A stretch of DNA of 64,000 bases from the NCBI GenBank assembly GCA_035714085.1, contig DASTMP010000285.1, forward strand, positions 1 to 64,000, written 5' to 3'. The notes beneath the pieces were generated by a model. That model saw only the letters and a program-made list of their open reading frames with translations. It was not told where the DNA came from and made no database searches. The DNA is from JAJVID01 sp035714085. Lineage in GTDB: Bacteria; Acidobacteriota; Blastocatellia; RBC074. The stretch's first letter is position 1. Each line of letters opens with the position of its first letter. The translations under genes and the position numbers were made by a program. Positions 1 to 8,834 of the stretch are shown one piece after another.

Positions 1-120
1 TGGACGTTGACCGTTAGCGATGTCGCTTCGCTCGACGGCGGCAACGTGCGCGCGTTCTCGTTGGCCGTTACAACCTTCGGCTGCAGCAGCTCGCTGTCAG
101 TCGCCGGAGTAAGGAAATAA
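1..120 (+). CDS. C-terminal end of a P-domain (proprotein convertase-like) protein, partial
   Basis: Reading from base 1 gives 39 codons and a TAA at 118-120. The start WTLTVSD, then a short Asp/Gly loop, then FSLAV is the usual end of a P/Homo B domain, a beta-sandwich found at the C-terminus of secreted bacterial peptidases and adhesins. About 15 further residues follow with one cysteine. The 5' part lies outside the window, so the catalytic or other domains cannot be known. A terminator-like hairpin follows directly. Confidence 0.6.
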   Translation, partial: WTLTVSDVASLDGGNVRAFSLAVTTFGCSSSLSVAGVRK

Positions 121-133
121 GGTCAAAGGGGAT

Positions 134-212
134 AAGGGGACGAGGAGACAAGGGTATACGAGGGGAAACCTTCGCAATTCTTAAGTCTTCTTGTCTCCTT
201 GTCCCCTTTTTT
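134..212 (+). terminator. Long hairpin followed by a T run
   Basis: Bases 134-152 pair with 190-208 (19 bp, one mismatch) around a loop of about 37 bases, and the right arm runs into six T residues. It lies 14 bases after the P-domain stop codon and fits a Rho-independent terminator, although the long loop also fits a purine-rich palindromic repeat of the kind seen elsewhere in the window. Confidence 0.5.
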
Positions 213-415
213 CTGTCCGTCGTTTTCGTCTGATTTTCTCACTTTACGCGGCAACGTCAGCTTACCACCTGCTTTAAAAGCCGCTCTTCGAAACAGAATC
301 TGGCGCGTAAGCAAGCGGTCGCTTGCAAAAACAGCCGTTTGCTTCCGCGCTCGGCGCCGTTCAAAAAAATTCCTGCCACAAATTGCCCGCCCGCGGTGTT
401 TTTGATAGTGATGCA

Positions 416-988
416 ATGATGAACGGAGCGGAATTAATCTTGATGGACTGCCAATCGGATGCGGCCGCCCAAGCGGTCGGGGACGTTCGACTGAGCTTCG
501 ACGAAGCTTTTGTCGCGCATCATCGAGTTGTCTATCGCTACGCCTATGCGCTGACACGCGATCCGGGGCTGGCCGAAGACGTCGCTCAAGAGGTCTTCGT
601 TCGCCTCCATCAGCATCTCGACGCGGCGCAGCGGGACGGATTGCTGCGCGCCTGGCTGTTGCGCGTGACGGCGAATGTGTCTCGCAATGCGATGCGCGAG
701 ATGCGCCGCGCCCGGTCGCGTGACGCATCCTTCGTCGCGCGCATGCTTCAGGCGGCCAAGCAGACAAGACCGGATGACGAATTGTTACGCCAAGCCGAAA
801 TCTCCGAGGCGCGGCGCGCGCTCGCCAAGATCAAGGAGCCGATGCGCAGTTGCCTGCTGCTCAAGCACGAGGGGCTGTCTTACAAAGAGATCGCCGCCGC
901 TCTCGGCGTCAATGAATCGAACGTCGGAAGTTTAATCGCCCGGGCCAGACGCGCTTTTCTCAGAGTGTACGGAAAGATCGGGAAGTAA
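416..988 (+). CDS. ECF-type RNA polymerase sigma factor
   Basis: About 190 residues with the two sigma-70 regions of an ECF factor. Region 2 includes YRYAYALTRDPGLAEDVAQE, and region 4 includes SYKEIAAALGVNESNVGSLIARARRAF, a helix-turn-helix that reads the -35 element. The reading frame is open upstream to 323. I prefer ATG 416; ATG 443 has a GGAG at 425-428 and is a close alternative. The stop overlaps the ATG of the next gene by one base (TAATG), which is translational coupling to its anti-sigma factor. It heads a four-gene operon (416-6033) and probably controls envelope functions, since the downstream products are exported or membrane-bound. Confidence 0.85.
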   Translation: MMNGAELILMDCQSDAAAQAVGDVRLSFDEAFVAHHRVVYRYAYALTRDPGLAEDVAQEVFVRLHQHLDAAQRDGLLRAWLLRVTANVSRNAMREMRRARSRDASFVARMLQAAKQTRPDDELLRQAEISEARRALAKIKEPMRSCLLLKHEGLSYKEIAAALGVNESNVGSLIARARRAFLRVYGKIGK

Positions 989-1941
989 TGAGACATTGTT
1001 TGAATGAAGAGACTCTGCAGGCCTATCTCGACGGCGAGGCGCCTGTTGACGTCGCCGGCGGCGTGATCGCTCACCTGGCCGTGTGCGCTTCTTGCGCCGC
1101 CAGAGCGCGCGAGGCCGAGCGGGCGATGGCCGCAATCGGCGGCGCGATTGATGATGAATCGCCTGTCGCCATTCCGACGGCGCGGTTGCGCGCCCGCATC
1201 GAATCCGCGATGACCGAAAAGCCAGCCGAAAGCGCGGCGCCGAGTTTCACGCCGCGGAATATTTTCTGGCGCGCGGGATTGATCGCGGCGTCCGCCCTGG
1301 TCGTCACCGGCGTCCTGGTATGGTTTTGGGGATGGTTTTTGTCGCGTTCTTATACGACTCCGGGGGCGCGACAACCAGCGCATATCGCTCAAGAGAAGGC
1401 GCCGAGTGATCTGATTGCGAATCCGTCAGGCCCGCAACAATCCTCATCGCCATCTGCGCCAGTCCGTGCCAGGGGGCGCAGTAAGTCGGATCGGCCTCGT
1501 TTCATAAAGAAGCCTGCTTTCGAACTTGCGCAAACCTACTTACCGGAACCGAGCGCGCTCGCGCCCGCTCCGACGGCAGGCTTCTCCGATAGCGCGAGCT
1601 TCTTCGATCTTGAAACTACAAGACATCTTGAAAAGGCTCAGACGCTGCTGCGCTCGTTCAAGAACGCTTCTTCTCCAACGGCCGAAGAGCTGGCCTACGA
1701 TAAACAGGAGTCGAGAGAACTTCTCTTACGCAATATTCTATTGAGACGAGAGGCCGAAGGCTCAGAGAACGCGCCCGCGAAATCGCTGCTGGGCGGCCTG
1801 GAGCCGTTTTTGCTGGATATTGCCAATCTGCCTGCCAGGCCAGCGGCCGGCGATCTGGCCTCGGTTAAAAGGCGCATTCGGAAGAGCGAGATCGTCGTCG
1901 CGCTGCAGGTTTATTCGACGCCCACAGCCTCGCTTGACTAA
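988..1941 (+). CDS. Zinc-finger anti-sigma factor, membrane-anchored
   Basis: 317 residues. The N-terminus carries the HxxxCxxC motif (HLAVCASC, near residues 30-37) of zinc-binding anti-sigma domains, preceded by CLNEETLQAYLDGEA, the usual opening of that family. One hydrophobic segment lies near residues 92-117. The C-terminal 200 residues are Ser/Pro-rich and then helical, with no recognised domain. One-base overlap with the ECF gene indicates a sigma/anti-sigma pair in which the N-terminal domain holds the sigma factor at the membrane. Which signal releases it cannot be seen. Confidence 0.8.
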   Translation: MRHCLNEETLQAYLDGEAPVDVAGGVIAHLAVCASCAARAREAERAMAAIGGAIDDESPVAIPTARLRARIESAMTEKPAESAAPSFTPRNIFWRAGLIAASALVVTGVLVWFWGWFLSRSYTTPGARQPAHIAQEKAPSDLIANPSGPQQSSSPSAPVRARGRSKSDRPRFIKKPAFELAQTYLPEPSALAPAPTAGFSDSASFFDLETTRHLEKAQTLLRSFKNASSPTAEELAYDKQESRELLLRNILLRREAEGSENAPAKSLLGGLEPFLLDIANLPARPAAGDLASVKRRIRKSEIVVALQVYSTPTASLD

Positions 1942-1968
1942 GCCAGGCAAGGTCGTCGTCATACGGCT

Positions 1969-3450
1969 ATGAAAACTATGTTGCGAAGAATCAACCAGAG
2001 ACGTCGCGGTACGGTACAGGGAGCGGTAGCGACCTGGCGCCCCGCGAAGCGGCTACTTCGAGAATACCAGGTCGCTACCGCTCCCTGTGCCATACCGCCG
2101 GCCAACTTAGTAAAAGCGCTGTTGCTATGGGCAATGGTGATCGGCCTAAGCATGTCCCTCTCTCCCCTCGGCTTCGGACAGAACCTGGAAGCGGCCCGGC
2201 GATTCGTTCAGTCGGCAACCTCATCGAATATGGCGCAGAAGCTGTTGATCGAGGGCCGAGAGTTGATTGGTGAGCGGAAATGGGACGCCGCGAAGGCGAA
2301 ATTCGACAATTTCATTCGAGCCTACCCGCGCGATAAAAATCTCGACGCCGCGCTCTACTGGCTGGCTTTCTGCTTGAAGCAGCAAGGAAAGCCGCGGGAA
2401 GCGGATCAGACGCTAGAGCGTTTGATCAAAGAATATCCGCGGTCAGAATGGAACGACGATGCCCGCGCCTTGCGAATCGAGCTTGCGGATATCTTGGGTG
2501 ACCTGAAGACCGTCAATAAAATCCTCGATCTACATGAGAAAGACATTGAGAAATGGCGGAGAAGCCGCGAAAGAGACGACCCAGATGAATCGCTCAGGCT
2601 TATCGCCTTGCAGAGCCTCTTTCAAGCCGACCCGGAACGCGCGATGAGTGTGGCGGTCGGTTTTCTGAGCGCCGACTCGAAAACAAGTCCCGCCATCCAG
2701 GACGCCGCGCTCGGTTTGATCGCGCGACACGGCGGTGAAAAGGCGTGGCCCGCGCTGTTAGACACGGCGCGCAATCAATCCATCGCCGAGAGCTTGCGCG
2801 AACAGGCGATCTACTGGATCGCTCAACAGAGCGGCGATCAGGCGCCCAACGCTTTGATCCAGTTGTACGATGGAGAAAAGGAAGCTGGGCTGAAGGACCG
2901 GCTGCTTTATTGGCTCGCCCAGTCAAACAATGAACGGGCAAGAGCCAAGATCGTCGATGTCGCGCGCGGCGACAATGACTCCGCGTTGCGCGACAGGGCG
3001 ATTTACTGGATCGCTCAACGCGGAGGCGAGCAATCATTCAATTCCCTGAACGAGCTTTACGGCGCGGAAAAAGATTCCGCCATAAAGGACCGCATTCTTT
3101 ATTGGTTCGCTCAATCAAATGAGCCTCGCGCCCGGGCCAGGATCGTAGAGATCGCGCGCAGCGACCTCGGTTCCGAAATGCGTGATCGGGCTGTCTACTG
3201 GATCGCGCAGCGCACAGGCGATGAAGCGACCGGCGCGCTCATCGGTTTGTACGACGAGCAAAAGGAAGAAGAGACCAAAGAGCGGATTCTTTACTGGCTG
3301 GGCCAGCGCGGAGGGAAAGCGGGCCTGCAAAAGCTACTTGCGGTCGCCAGAAACGATTCGTCTCAGAGCCTCAGAGAGAGGGCCGTCTACTATCTCAGTC
3401 AGAGCAAAGACCCCGAAGCGATCAAGCTGCTGGAACAGATACTCAAGTAG
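1969..3450 (+). CDS. Exported TPR/HEAT-repeat protein of the sigma operon
   Basis: 493 residues. A basic n-region (residues 1-13) and a hydrophobic h-region (about 44-66) together look like a signal peptide, but they are separated by about 30 residues encoded by a palindromic repeat (2007-2097). Then comes a YbgF-like TPR segment (about 85-150), followed by tandem HEAT-type repeats of about 31-36 residues, each carrying a form of LRDRAIYWIAQ, to the C-terminus. Such helical repeat proteins usually act as periplasmic scaffolds. The ATG at 1969 lies 27 bases after the anti-sigma stop, and the permease starts 9 bases after this stop, so it is part of the operon. The fold is clear but the partner is unknown. 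Confidence 0.75.
   Translation: MKTMLRRINQRRRGTVQGAVATWRPAKRLLREYQVATAPCAIPPANLVKALLLWAMVIGLSMSLSPLGFGQNLEAARRFVQSATSSNMAQKLLIEGRELIGERKWDAAKAKFDNFIRAYPRDKNLDAALYWLAFCLKQQGKPREADQTLERLIKEYPRSEWNDDARALRIELADILGDLKTVNKILDLHEKDIEKWRRSRERDDPDESLRLIALQSLFQADPERAMSVAVGFLSADSKTSPAIQDAALGLIARHGGEKAWPALLDTARNQSIAESLREQAIYWIAQQSGDQAPNALIQLYDGEKEAGLKDRLLYWLAQSNNERARAKIVDVARGDNDSALRDRAIYWIAQRGGEQSFNSLNELYGAEKDSAIKDRILYWFAQSNEPRARARIVEIARSDLGSEMRDRAVYWIAQRTGDEATGALIGLYDEQKEEETKERILYWLGQRGGKAGLQKLLAVARNDSSQSLRERAVYYLSQSKDPEAIKLLEQILK
2007..2097. repeat. Palindromic repeat inserted in a coding region
   Basis: 31-base arms at 2007-2037 and 2067-2097 are reverse complements with two mismatches, around a 29-base centre. 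The element is translated in frame as part of the exported TPR/HEAT protein, between its basic n-region and its hydrophobic stretch. Confidence 0.85.
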
Positions 3451-3459
3451 AGAGGGATT

Positions 3460-6033
3460 ATGCAAACGCTTCTGCAAGACCTGCGCTATGGAATTCGGCA
3501 GTTGTTGAAAAGCCCCGGCTTCACCGCCGTAGCCGTTCTTTCCCTGGCGTTCGGCATCGGCGCAAACACCGCGCTCTTCAGCCTGGTGGACGCCGTATTA
3601 TTCAAGACGTTGCCAGTCAGAAAGCCGGAAGAACTAGCGCTCTTCAAATGGGCGAAGGGGCAAAATGGGATCACTTTCGGGCATAACGGAACGATCGATT
3701 CGGAGCCAGGGACCGGGTTGAACGTCGGCACATCCTTCTCGGTTCCAGCCTTCCAGCAAATGCGCGCGGGCGCCCGAACACTTTCTGAACTCATCGCCTT
3801 CGCCCCGCGGGGAGAGCTAAATGTGAGTGTGGACGGGCAAGCGGAGATGGCTAGCGGGCAACTGGTCTCGGGCAATTTTCATGCCGGGCTGGGCGTGCAG
3901 CCGGCGCTGGGACGAATGATCAACAGCGATGACGACCGGACTTCGGCCAATCCCGTCGCGGTAATCAGTTTTCGCTACTGGCGACGCCGTTTCGGACTTG
4001 ATCCGGCGGTCATGGGGAAAACGATCAACATCAACGGCGCGCCATTTACCATCGTCGGCGTGACCCCGCCACCGTTTTACTCCGGGATGGAAGTCGGCGA
4101 CTCGCCCGATCTCACGCTCCCGTTGTCGCTGGCCCCGCGCCTCGACCCAAGCGGGCAAACTCAGTCGGAGATGACTCAAACCTGGCGCTGGTGGGTGCGG
4201 ATGATGGGGCGGATGAAGCCCGGGGTAAGCCTGGAACAGGTTCGCGCCGAACTCGAAGGGATTTTTCAACAGAGCGCGCAGGCGGGCTGGGAGGCCATGC
4301 CTCGCCGCCCCCAAACCGTCGGATCGCGCGAATTGCCCCGTCTGCGCGCTCTGCCGGGCGGCCAGGGGGAAATCTACCTGCGCCAATCTTACGAGCAGCC
4401 GCTGCGAGTCATGTTGATCGTGGTCGGGCTGACACTGCTCGTCGCCTGCGCCAACATCGCCAACCTGCTGCTGGCGCGGGCCATCACGCGGCGGCAGGAG
4501 ATGGCTGTGCGACTCGCGCTGGGGGCTGGACGCTTCCGACTTGTCCGGCAGTTATTGACTGAGAGCTTGCTGCTGGCCTTCGCGGGCAGCGCGCTCGGCT
4601 GGCTGCTGGCCTGGTTGTCGAAAGACCTGTTGCTGATGTGGAGTCCGGGAAGAGGCAGCCATCTCGACGCCGAGCTTCATATGGATTGGCGCGTCTTCGG
4701 CTTTACGGCGGCGATCGCTGTGTTGACGGGCCTGCTCTTCGGGCTGGCGCCGGCGCTGCGGGCGACGCGCGTTGATTTGAATTCGGCGCTCAAGGAAAAC
4801 ACGCGAGGCTCGAAAGGGTCGCTCTCGGTTCTCGGTAAATCGCTCGTGATCGCGCAGGTGGCTATGTCATTGGTATTGCTGATCGGCGCGGGACTGTTTA
4901 TTCGCACTCTCCACAACCTGCAGAACGTTTCTCTTGGCTTCAATGAAGAGAACATGTTGCTCTTCCGCATTGACCCGCGCGCGAAAGGATACAGCGCCGA
5001 ACAGATGGCTCCCCTTTACCAGCAGGTGTGCGAACATCTCGAAGCCATTCCCGGTGTGCGCTCGGCGACGGTTTCAGAGTTCGCGGCGCTGAGCGGCGCC
5101 GGCAGAAACGGCCCGGCGTACTTTGAAGGGCGCGCCACATTGCCGCGGAATGAAAACAACGTCTTTCAGCAGCGGGTCAGGTGGAATTACCTTCAGACGA
5201 TGGAGATCACGCTGCTCGCCGGGCGCGGCTTCGCTCCGCAGGATAACGAACGCGCCCCGAAAGTGGCTGTCATCAACCAGACGATGGCGCGCCGATTCTT
5301 CGGCGAAGAAAACCCGCTCGGCAAACGCTTCAGCTTCGACAGCGCCGAAAACAGCGATCGGATCGAGATCGTCGGCGTGGCCAGGGACTCACGATACCTG
5401 AGACCGCGACGCGATATTCCGCCCATCGTCTATCTTCCTTTTCCGCAGGTCCCGCTCGGCATGACGACTTTCACGGTGCGAACCGCCGGCGACCCCACGC
5501 GGATGACAGCCGCCATCCGCGCCGCAGTGCGCGAGGTGGATAAAGATTTGCCGCTGTTCGAAATCAAAACCCAGACCGAACAGATGGATCAATCGCTGGC
5601 GCAGGAACGCTTCTTTCCAAAGCTGACCGGCTTCTTCGGGTTGCTGGCATTGCTGCTGGCGAGCATCGGGCTGTACGGCGTGATGTCATACGCGGTCGAG
5701 CAGCGCACGCGCGAGATCGGCATTCGGATGGCGTTGGGCGCGACTCGGGAAAATGTCCTCAGGCGAGTCATCGGACAGGGAATGTTACTGGCAGCTGTCG
5801 GAATTGTCATCGGCGCCGCGGCGGCGTTTGCGCTGACGCGCCTGATCACTTCCAACGCGACCTATAATCTGACGCGCTTCATATCGGGATTCCTGTATGG
5901 CGTCCGCCCGACCGATCCGTTGACGTTTGTGGCGGTCGCCTTGACGCTCGCGTCTGTGGCGCTGCTGGCTTGTTATCTGCCGGCGCGGCGGGCGACTAAG
6001 GTTGATCCGATGGTCGCGCTTCGGTGTGAATAA
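3460..6033 (+). CDS. MacB/FtsX-like orphan permease (acidobacterial duplicated type)
   Basis: 857 residues. It opens with a short cytoplasmic segment (LLQDLRYGIRQLLKSPGF) typical of the acidobacterial duplicated orphan permeases. Then come a first transmembrane helix, a MacB-type periplasmic domain, FtsX-like helices (around 310-440), a second periplasmic domain and a second FtsX block (around 705-845). It ends in the family signature ARRATKVDPMVALR. No ATPase gene is nearby, which is usual for this family; whether it transports or acts as a mechanotransmission or sensing protein is unknown. It sits 9 bases after the TPR/HEAT gene with an AGAGGG ribosome site, as last gene of the ECF operon. 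Confidence 0.88.
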   Translation: MQTLLQDLRYGIRQLLKSPGFTAVAVLSLAFGIGANTALFSLVDAVLFKTLPVRKPEELALFKWAKGQNGITFGHNGTIDSEPGTGLNVGTSFSVPAFQQMRAGARTLSELIAFAPRGELNVSVDGQAEMASGQLVSGNFHAGLGVQPALGRMINSDDDRTSANPVAVISFRYWRRRFGLDPAVMGKTININGAPFTIVGVTPPPFYSGMEVGDSPDLTLPLSLAPRLDPSGQTQSEMTQTWRWWVRMMGRMKPGVSLEQVRAELEGIFQQSAQAGWEAMPRRPQTVGSRELPRLRALPGGQGEIYLRQSYEQPLRVMLIVVGLTLLVACANIANLLLARAITRRQEMAVRLALGAGRFRLVRQLLTESLLLAFAGSALGWLLAWLSKDLLLMWSPGRGSHLDAELHMDWRVFGFTAAIAVLTGLLFGLAPALRATRVDLNSALKENTRGSKGSLSVLGKSLVIAQVAMSLVLLIGAGLFIRTLHNLQNVSLGFNEENMLLFRIDPRAKGYSAEQMAPLYQQVCEHLEAIPGVRSATVSEFAALSGAGRNGPAYFEGRATLPRNENNVFQQRVRWNYLQTMEITLLAGRGFAPQDNERAPKVAVINQTMARRFFGEENPLGKRFSFDSAENSDRIEIVGVARDSRYLRPRRDIPPIVYLPFPQVPLGMTTFTVRTAGDPTRMTAAIRAAVREVDKDLPLFEIKTQTEQMDQSLAQERFFPKLTGFFGLLALLLASIGLYGVMSYAVEQRTREIGIRMALGATRENVLRRVIGQGMLLAAVGIVIGAAAAFALTRLITSNATYNLTRFISGFLYGVRPTDPLTFVAVALTLASVALLACYLPARRATKVDPMVALRCE

Positions 6034-6369
6034 GCGCCGCTTCGCGCAGCTACAGCTGAGTTCGTTATGATTTCGCCGCTACATTCAACCTTCAGCGCTG
6101 CGCCTCATACAATTGTCGCTACACGACTTGCGGATTTTCGCACACACCACACCAGCGTTAATGGTCCTTGAGTAAATAATGTAACAAGAGCGTAGGGGCG
6201 GGTTGTTTACCCAAATCCACGGCTAAGGATGTAGAGCAAAACGCCCCGGTAATGACAAGATTGAACAATCCATCAGCCCCCGTGAGGAGAATTCCGAACG
6301 ACTCCTAAATATTTAGTTGACACCTGCCCCGCGCCGGCCTTATACTCCTAAAAGCTTAGGAGGAAACTT
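6034..6369. other. Gene-free stretch ending in the blaI promoter
   Basis: No convincing coding sequence. Bases 6034-6300 hold no clear hairpin terminator for the permease operon. The last 70 bases carry the promoter and dyads described separately. Confidence 0.6.
6301..6363 (+). promoter_or_regulatory. blaI promoter with two candidate repressor sites
   Basis: TTGACA at 6317-6322 and TATACT at 6341-6346 are 18 bases apart, a good sigma-70 promoter. A perfect 12-base palindrome (6305-6316) abuts the -35 element, and a dyad with 7-base arms (6345-6351 and 6356-6362) covers the start region and the ribosome site. Both begin with the same ACTCCTAAA word (6301 and 6344). BlaI-family repressors normally autoregulate by binding such dyads, so these are the likely operators. 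The sites are inferred, not demonstrated. Confidence 0.6.
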
Positions 6370-6762
6370 ATGGCCCAACGCAAAACCGAGCGGCTGACGC
6401 CGCTGGAGCTCGAAATCATGCAGGTTCTGTGGGAGACCGGCGCCGCCAATGTGCAGACCGTACAGCAGCGGCTCAAACGTGAATTGGCCTACACCACGGT
6501 ACAGACCATGCTCAACATTCTGCACCGCAAAGGGAAGGTCAAACGCTCGCTGAAAGAACGCGCTTATTTTTACAAGCCGGCCGTCAGCCGCAGACAGGTC
6601 GTCAGACAGACGGTCAACGACCTGGTTGAGCATCTCTTCGGAGGCTCGGTGGAAAATCTGGTCATGAGCCTGGTGGAGACCAAGCATCTCACCGCCGAGA
6701 AAATGACCCGGCTAAATGAGCTCTTGAAAGAGTCTGAGGAGGAGAGCGATGCGGACGAGTAG
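6370..6762 (+). CDS. BlaI/MecI/CopY-family transcriptional repressor
   Basis: 130 residues, the normal family length. The winged-helix segment begins LTPLELEIMQVLWE and continues with YTTVQTMLNILHRKGKVKR, the recognition region; a C-terminal helical dimerisation region follows. It starts at ATG 6370, seven bases after a strong AGGAGG. Its 3' end overlaps the downstream BlaR1-type gene by 14 bases. In this family the repressor is cleaved after the partner M56 membrane peptidase is activated, which relieves repression of the pair. What it controls besides itself is not visible. Confidence 0.9.
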   Translation: MAQRKTERLTPLELEIMQVLWETGAANVQTVQQRLKRELAYTTVQTMLNILHRKGKVKRSLKERAYFYKPAVSRRQVVRQTVNDLVEHLFGGSVENLVMSLVETKHLTAEKMTRLNELLKESEEESDADE

Positions 6763-8413
6763 CCAACTGCTGTTGACCTTTTTGTTGAACGCCTGCTGGC
6801 AGATCGCCCTGATCACGGCGGTCGCCGCCTTGTGCGCATGGTTGTTGCGTGGAACGACGGCCCGCTATCGACACCTGCTCTGGGTGACCGCTTTAACGTT
6901 CTCCTTTGGCCTGCCGGTTCTGACCTGTTCACATCTCTTAGGCGGCGCCTTTTTCTCTGAACAGCCCAGGGCGTCAGTTCGACCGGACGGTGTGGCTTTT
7001 GCGCCGACGCCTCATCTAATCTCGGACATGCAAGCGTCATTGCCAACAGCGCCGCCAACGGTTTTGAAGGAGGCCGCGCCGTTCATCCTCATCAATATGA
7101 ATGTGGCCGCCGTCGTAGTCGCCCTTTACCTGCTCTTTCTGTGTTACCGAAGCGGCAAATTATGCATGGCCTGGAGAAGGGCGAGAAGCCTGAAACGTAG
7201 CGCTCGCCTGACTGATCTTCCCGAACACGTCCGAACAATTGTCAGAGAATCTCAAACCGCTCTCGGGGCGTCACGTGTTCGGATTCTATGTTCGACCTCG
7301 GTCCCCGCGCCGATTGCGACCGGCGGTTTCAATCCGCTGATCATTCTGCCTGAGCAATTGTTGCTGGAGACGGATCGAGGCGTCCTGACCGCAGCCATCG
7401 GACACGAACTCGCCCACGTCTTGCGGCGCGACTATCTGCTGAACTTGATCTACGAAATCATTTCCTTGCCCCTCTCGTTTCATCCTGCCACGGCGCTGGT
7501 GAAACGCCGGATCAAGGAGACCCGGGAACTGAGCTGTGACGAGCTGGTCATCGAAAAACTGCTGGACGCCACAGTCTATGCCCGTTCGCTCGTCCATCTG
7601 GCCGGTTCGGCGGTCAATTCGAACCGTCCCGGTACAACCATCACCGTAGGCATCGCCGATGCCGACATTTTGGAGGAACGTGTCATGACCATACTTAGAA
7701 GACCAAAGATCAATACTCGCCGAAGGAACTTATTGCTGATCGCAGCCACACTCTTTTTTCTCGTACTGTGCGTGGCCGCCACGCCATTCGCGTTGCGCGT
7801 AGGCGTCAACCCACAGGCCGCCGCCCTGGCGCCGGAGGGCGCCGTCGGGATACCGGAGGCCTCTGTCGTGACGGCTCAACAGGGAGACAAGCAGGAAGCC
7901 AAACAGGATGAGCGGGCGCGCGAAGAGCTGAAGCTTCGCTTAGATGCGTTGAAGCGCAAGGCGGCGGAGTTGGAAGCGGCGCGGCGACAGGAGCGGCAAT
8001 TACAGGACGCTTCCTCAACACAAGAATTGCAAGAAAAGAAGGAAGCGCAGGAGCGGGAAGAAAAAGAGCGAGCAGAGCGGGAAGCGAAGGAACGGGATCC
8101 GGAATTTATGGCGCGCCGCAAACTGGAGCAAGAAATGGAGTCGATAAAACGTGAAATCATGTCCAGACGACAAGCCGAACTGGCTAAAAAAGCGAACATC
8201 ACCATGCAGCAAGCGATTCAGATCGCCATGAGTCAACAGTCCGGAACGGTGATGGAGTGTCGTTTGATCGGCGAACGGCCAGAGGGCGAGAAAGATCAGG
8301 TCTTTTACATCCTCACAATTGTTTCCCGTGATGAACCGGAGAGCGCCTCTACCCATATGCTGATCAGCGCAGCAGATGGCCGGGTCGCCAAGACCTGGAA
8401 GGATGAGCGTTGA
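6749..8413 (+). CDS. BlaR1/MecR1-like M56 membrane metallopeptidase
   Basis: 554 residues. Four hydrophobic segments in the first part flank a cytoplasmic zinc protease domain with GHELAHVLRRD (HExxH, near residue 217) and the downstream SCDELV glutamate motif. After the last transmembrane helix (near 330-350) there is no penicillin-binding sensor domain. Instead a highly charged coiled coil (about 375-480, Glu/Arg/Lys-rich) leads into a compact domain of about 70 residues resembling a regulator of unknown ligand. The gene overlaps blaI, so the pair is a signal-responsive protease/repressor unit whose signal is probably not a beta-lactam. Confidence 0.85.
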   Translation: MRTSSQLLLTFLLNACWQIALITAVAALCAWLLRGTTARYRHLLWVTALTFSFGLPVLTCSHLLGGAFFSEQPRASVRPDGVAFAPTPHLISDMQASLPTAPPTVLKEAAPFILINMNVAAVVVALYLLFLCYRSGKLCMAWRRARSLKRSARLTDLPEHVRTIVRESQTALGASRVRILCSTSVPAPIATGGFNPLIILPEQLLLETDRGVLTAAIGHELAHVLRRDYLLNLIYEIISLPLSFHPATALVKRRIKETRELSCDELVIEKLLDATVYARSLVHLAGSAVNSNRPGTTITVGIADADILEERVMTILRRPKINTRRRNLLLIAATLFFLVLCVAATPFALRVGVNPQAAALAPEGAVGIPEASVVTAQQGDKQEAKQDERAREELKLRLDALKRKAAELEAARRQERQLQDASSTQELQEKKEAQEREEKERAEREAKERDPEFMARRKLEQEMESIKREIMSRRQAELAKKANITMQQAIQIAMSQQSGTVMECRLIGERPEGEKDQVFYILTIVSRDEPESASTHMLISAADGRVAKTWKDER

Positions 8414-8438
8414 TGAGCGCATTTCTTTGCAACTGCTG

Positions 8439-8476
8439 GAAGTCATAGGAGCGAGGCGCCTCGCTCCTATGACTTC
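8439..8476. repeat. Perfect 38-base palindrome
   Basis: Bases 8439-8457 are the exact reverse complement of 8458-8476, with no loop. It lies 25 bases after the BlaR1-type stop. There is no T run afterwards, so it is better called a palindromic repeat than a classical terminator, though it could protect the 3' end of the transcript. Confidence 0.85.
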
Positions 8477-8551
8477 GCCAGGGCCTAGCGCCAGCCCCAT
8501 CCGCACACTTCATTCTCCATAGCTTCCAGCTTCATTCTTCATATTATTTGT

Positions 8552-8816
8552 TTACGACAGCCGGCGACTGATTTTCTGCCAGTCCCTCTCAAACTTCCTA
8601 CCGGCAAAATGGAGCGAGCTGAAATAGGCGAGGGCCGTCAGCGATCGGCGTGAGCAGGCCGGTCAGCAGCTTGACGGTGGTTGATTTGCCCGAGCCGTTC
8701 GGCCCCAGAAAGCCGAAGATCGTCCCGCGAGGCACGCGGAGATTCAGATTGCGCACCGCGGTGAATGAGCCGAATGTTTTGGTCAAACCACGCGCCTCAA
8801 TCTCCCAGGCTTCCAT
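8552..8816 (-). pseudogene. Remnant of an ABC-2 transporter: ATPase start fused to permease end
   Basis: From ATG 8816 (AGAGGGA ribosome site) the minus strand reads an ABC ATPase N-terminus with the Walker A motif GPNGSGKST and continues to GLLTPI. At about 8641-8650 similarity stops, and no Q-loop, signature or Walker B follows; the original frame ends at 8598. One frame over, 8641-8552 reads LTALAYFSSLHFAGRKFERD and runs to a TAA, which looks like the C-terminal tail of an ABC-2 type permease. The simplest reading is a single deletion that removed most of the ATPase and nearly all of the permease gene. Confidence 0.65.
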
Positions 8817-8834
8817 CGTTGATCCCTCTTGCAT

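Noticed and set aside
123..767. 214-codon minus-strand frame at the window start
   Set aside because: Arg/Pro/Ser-rich antisense of the ECF sigma gene and its leader.
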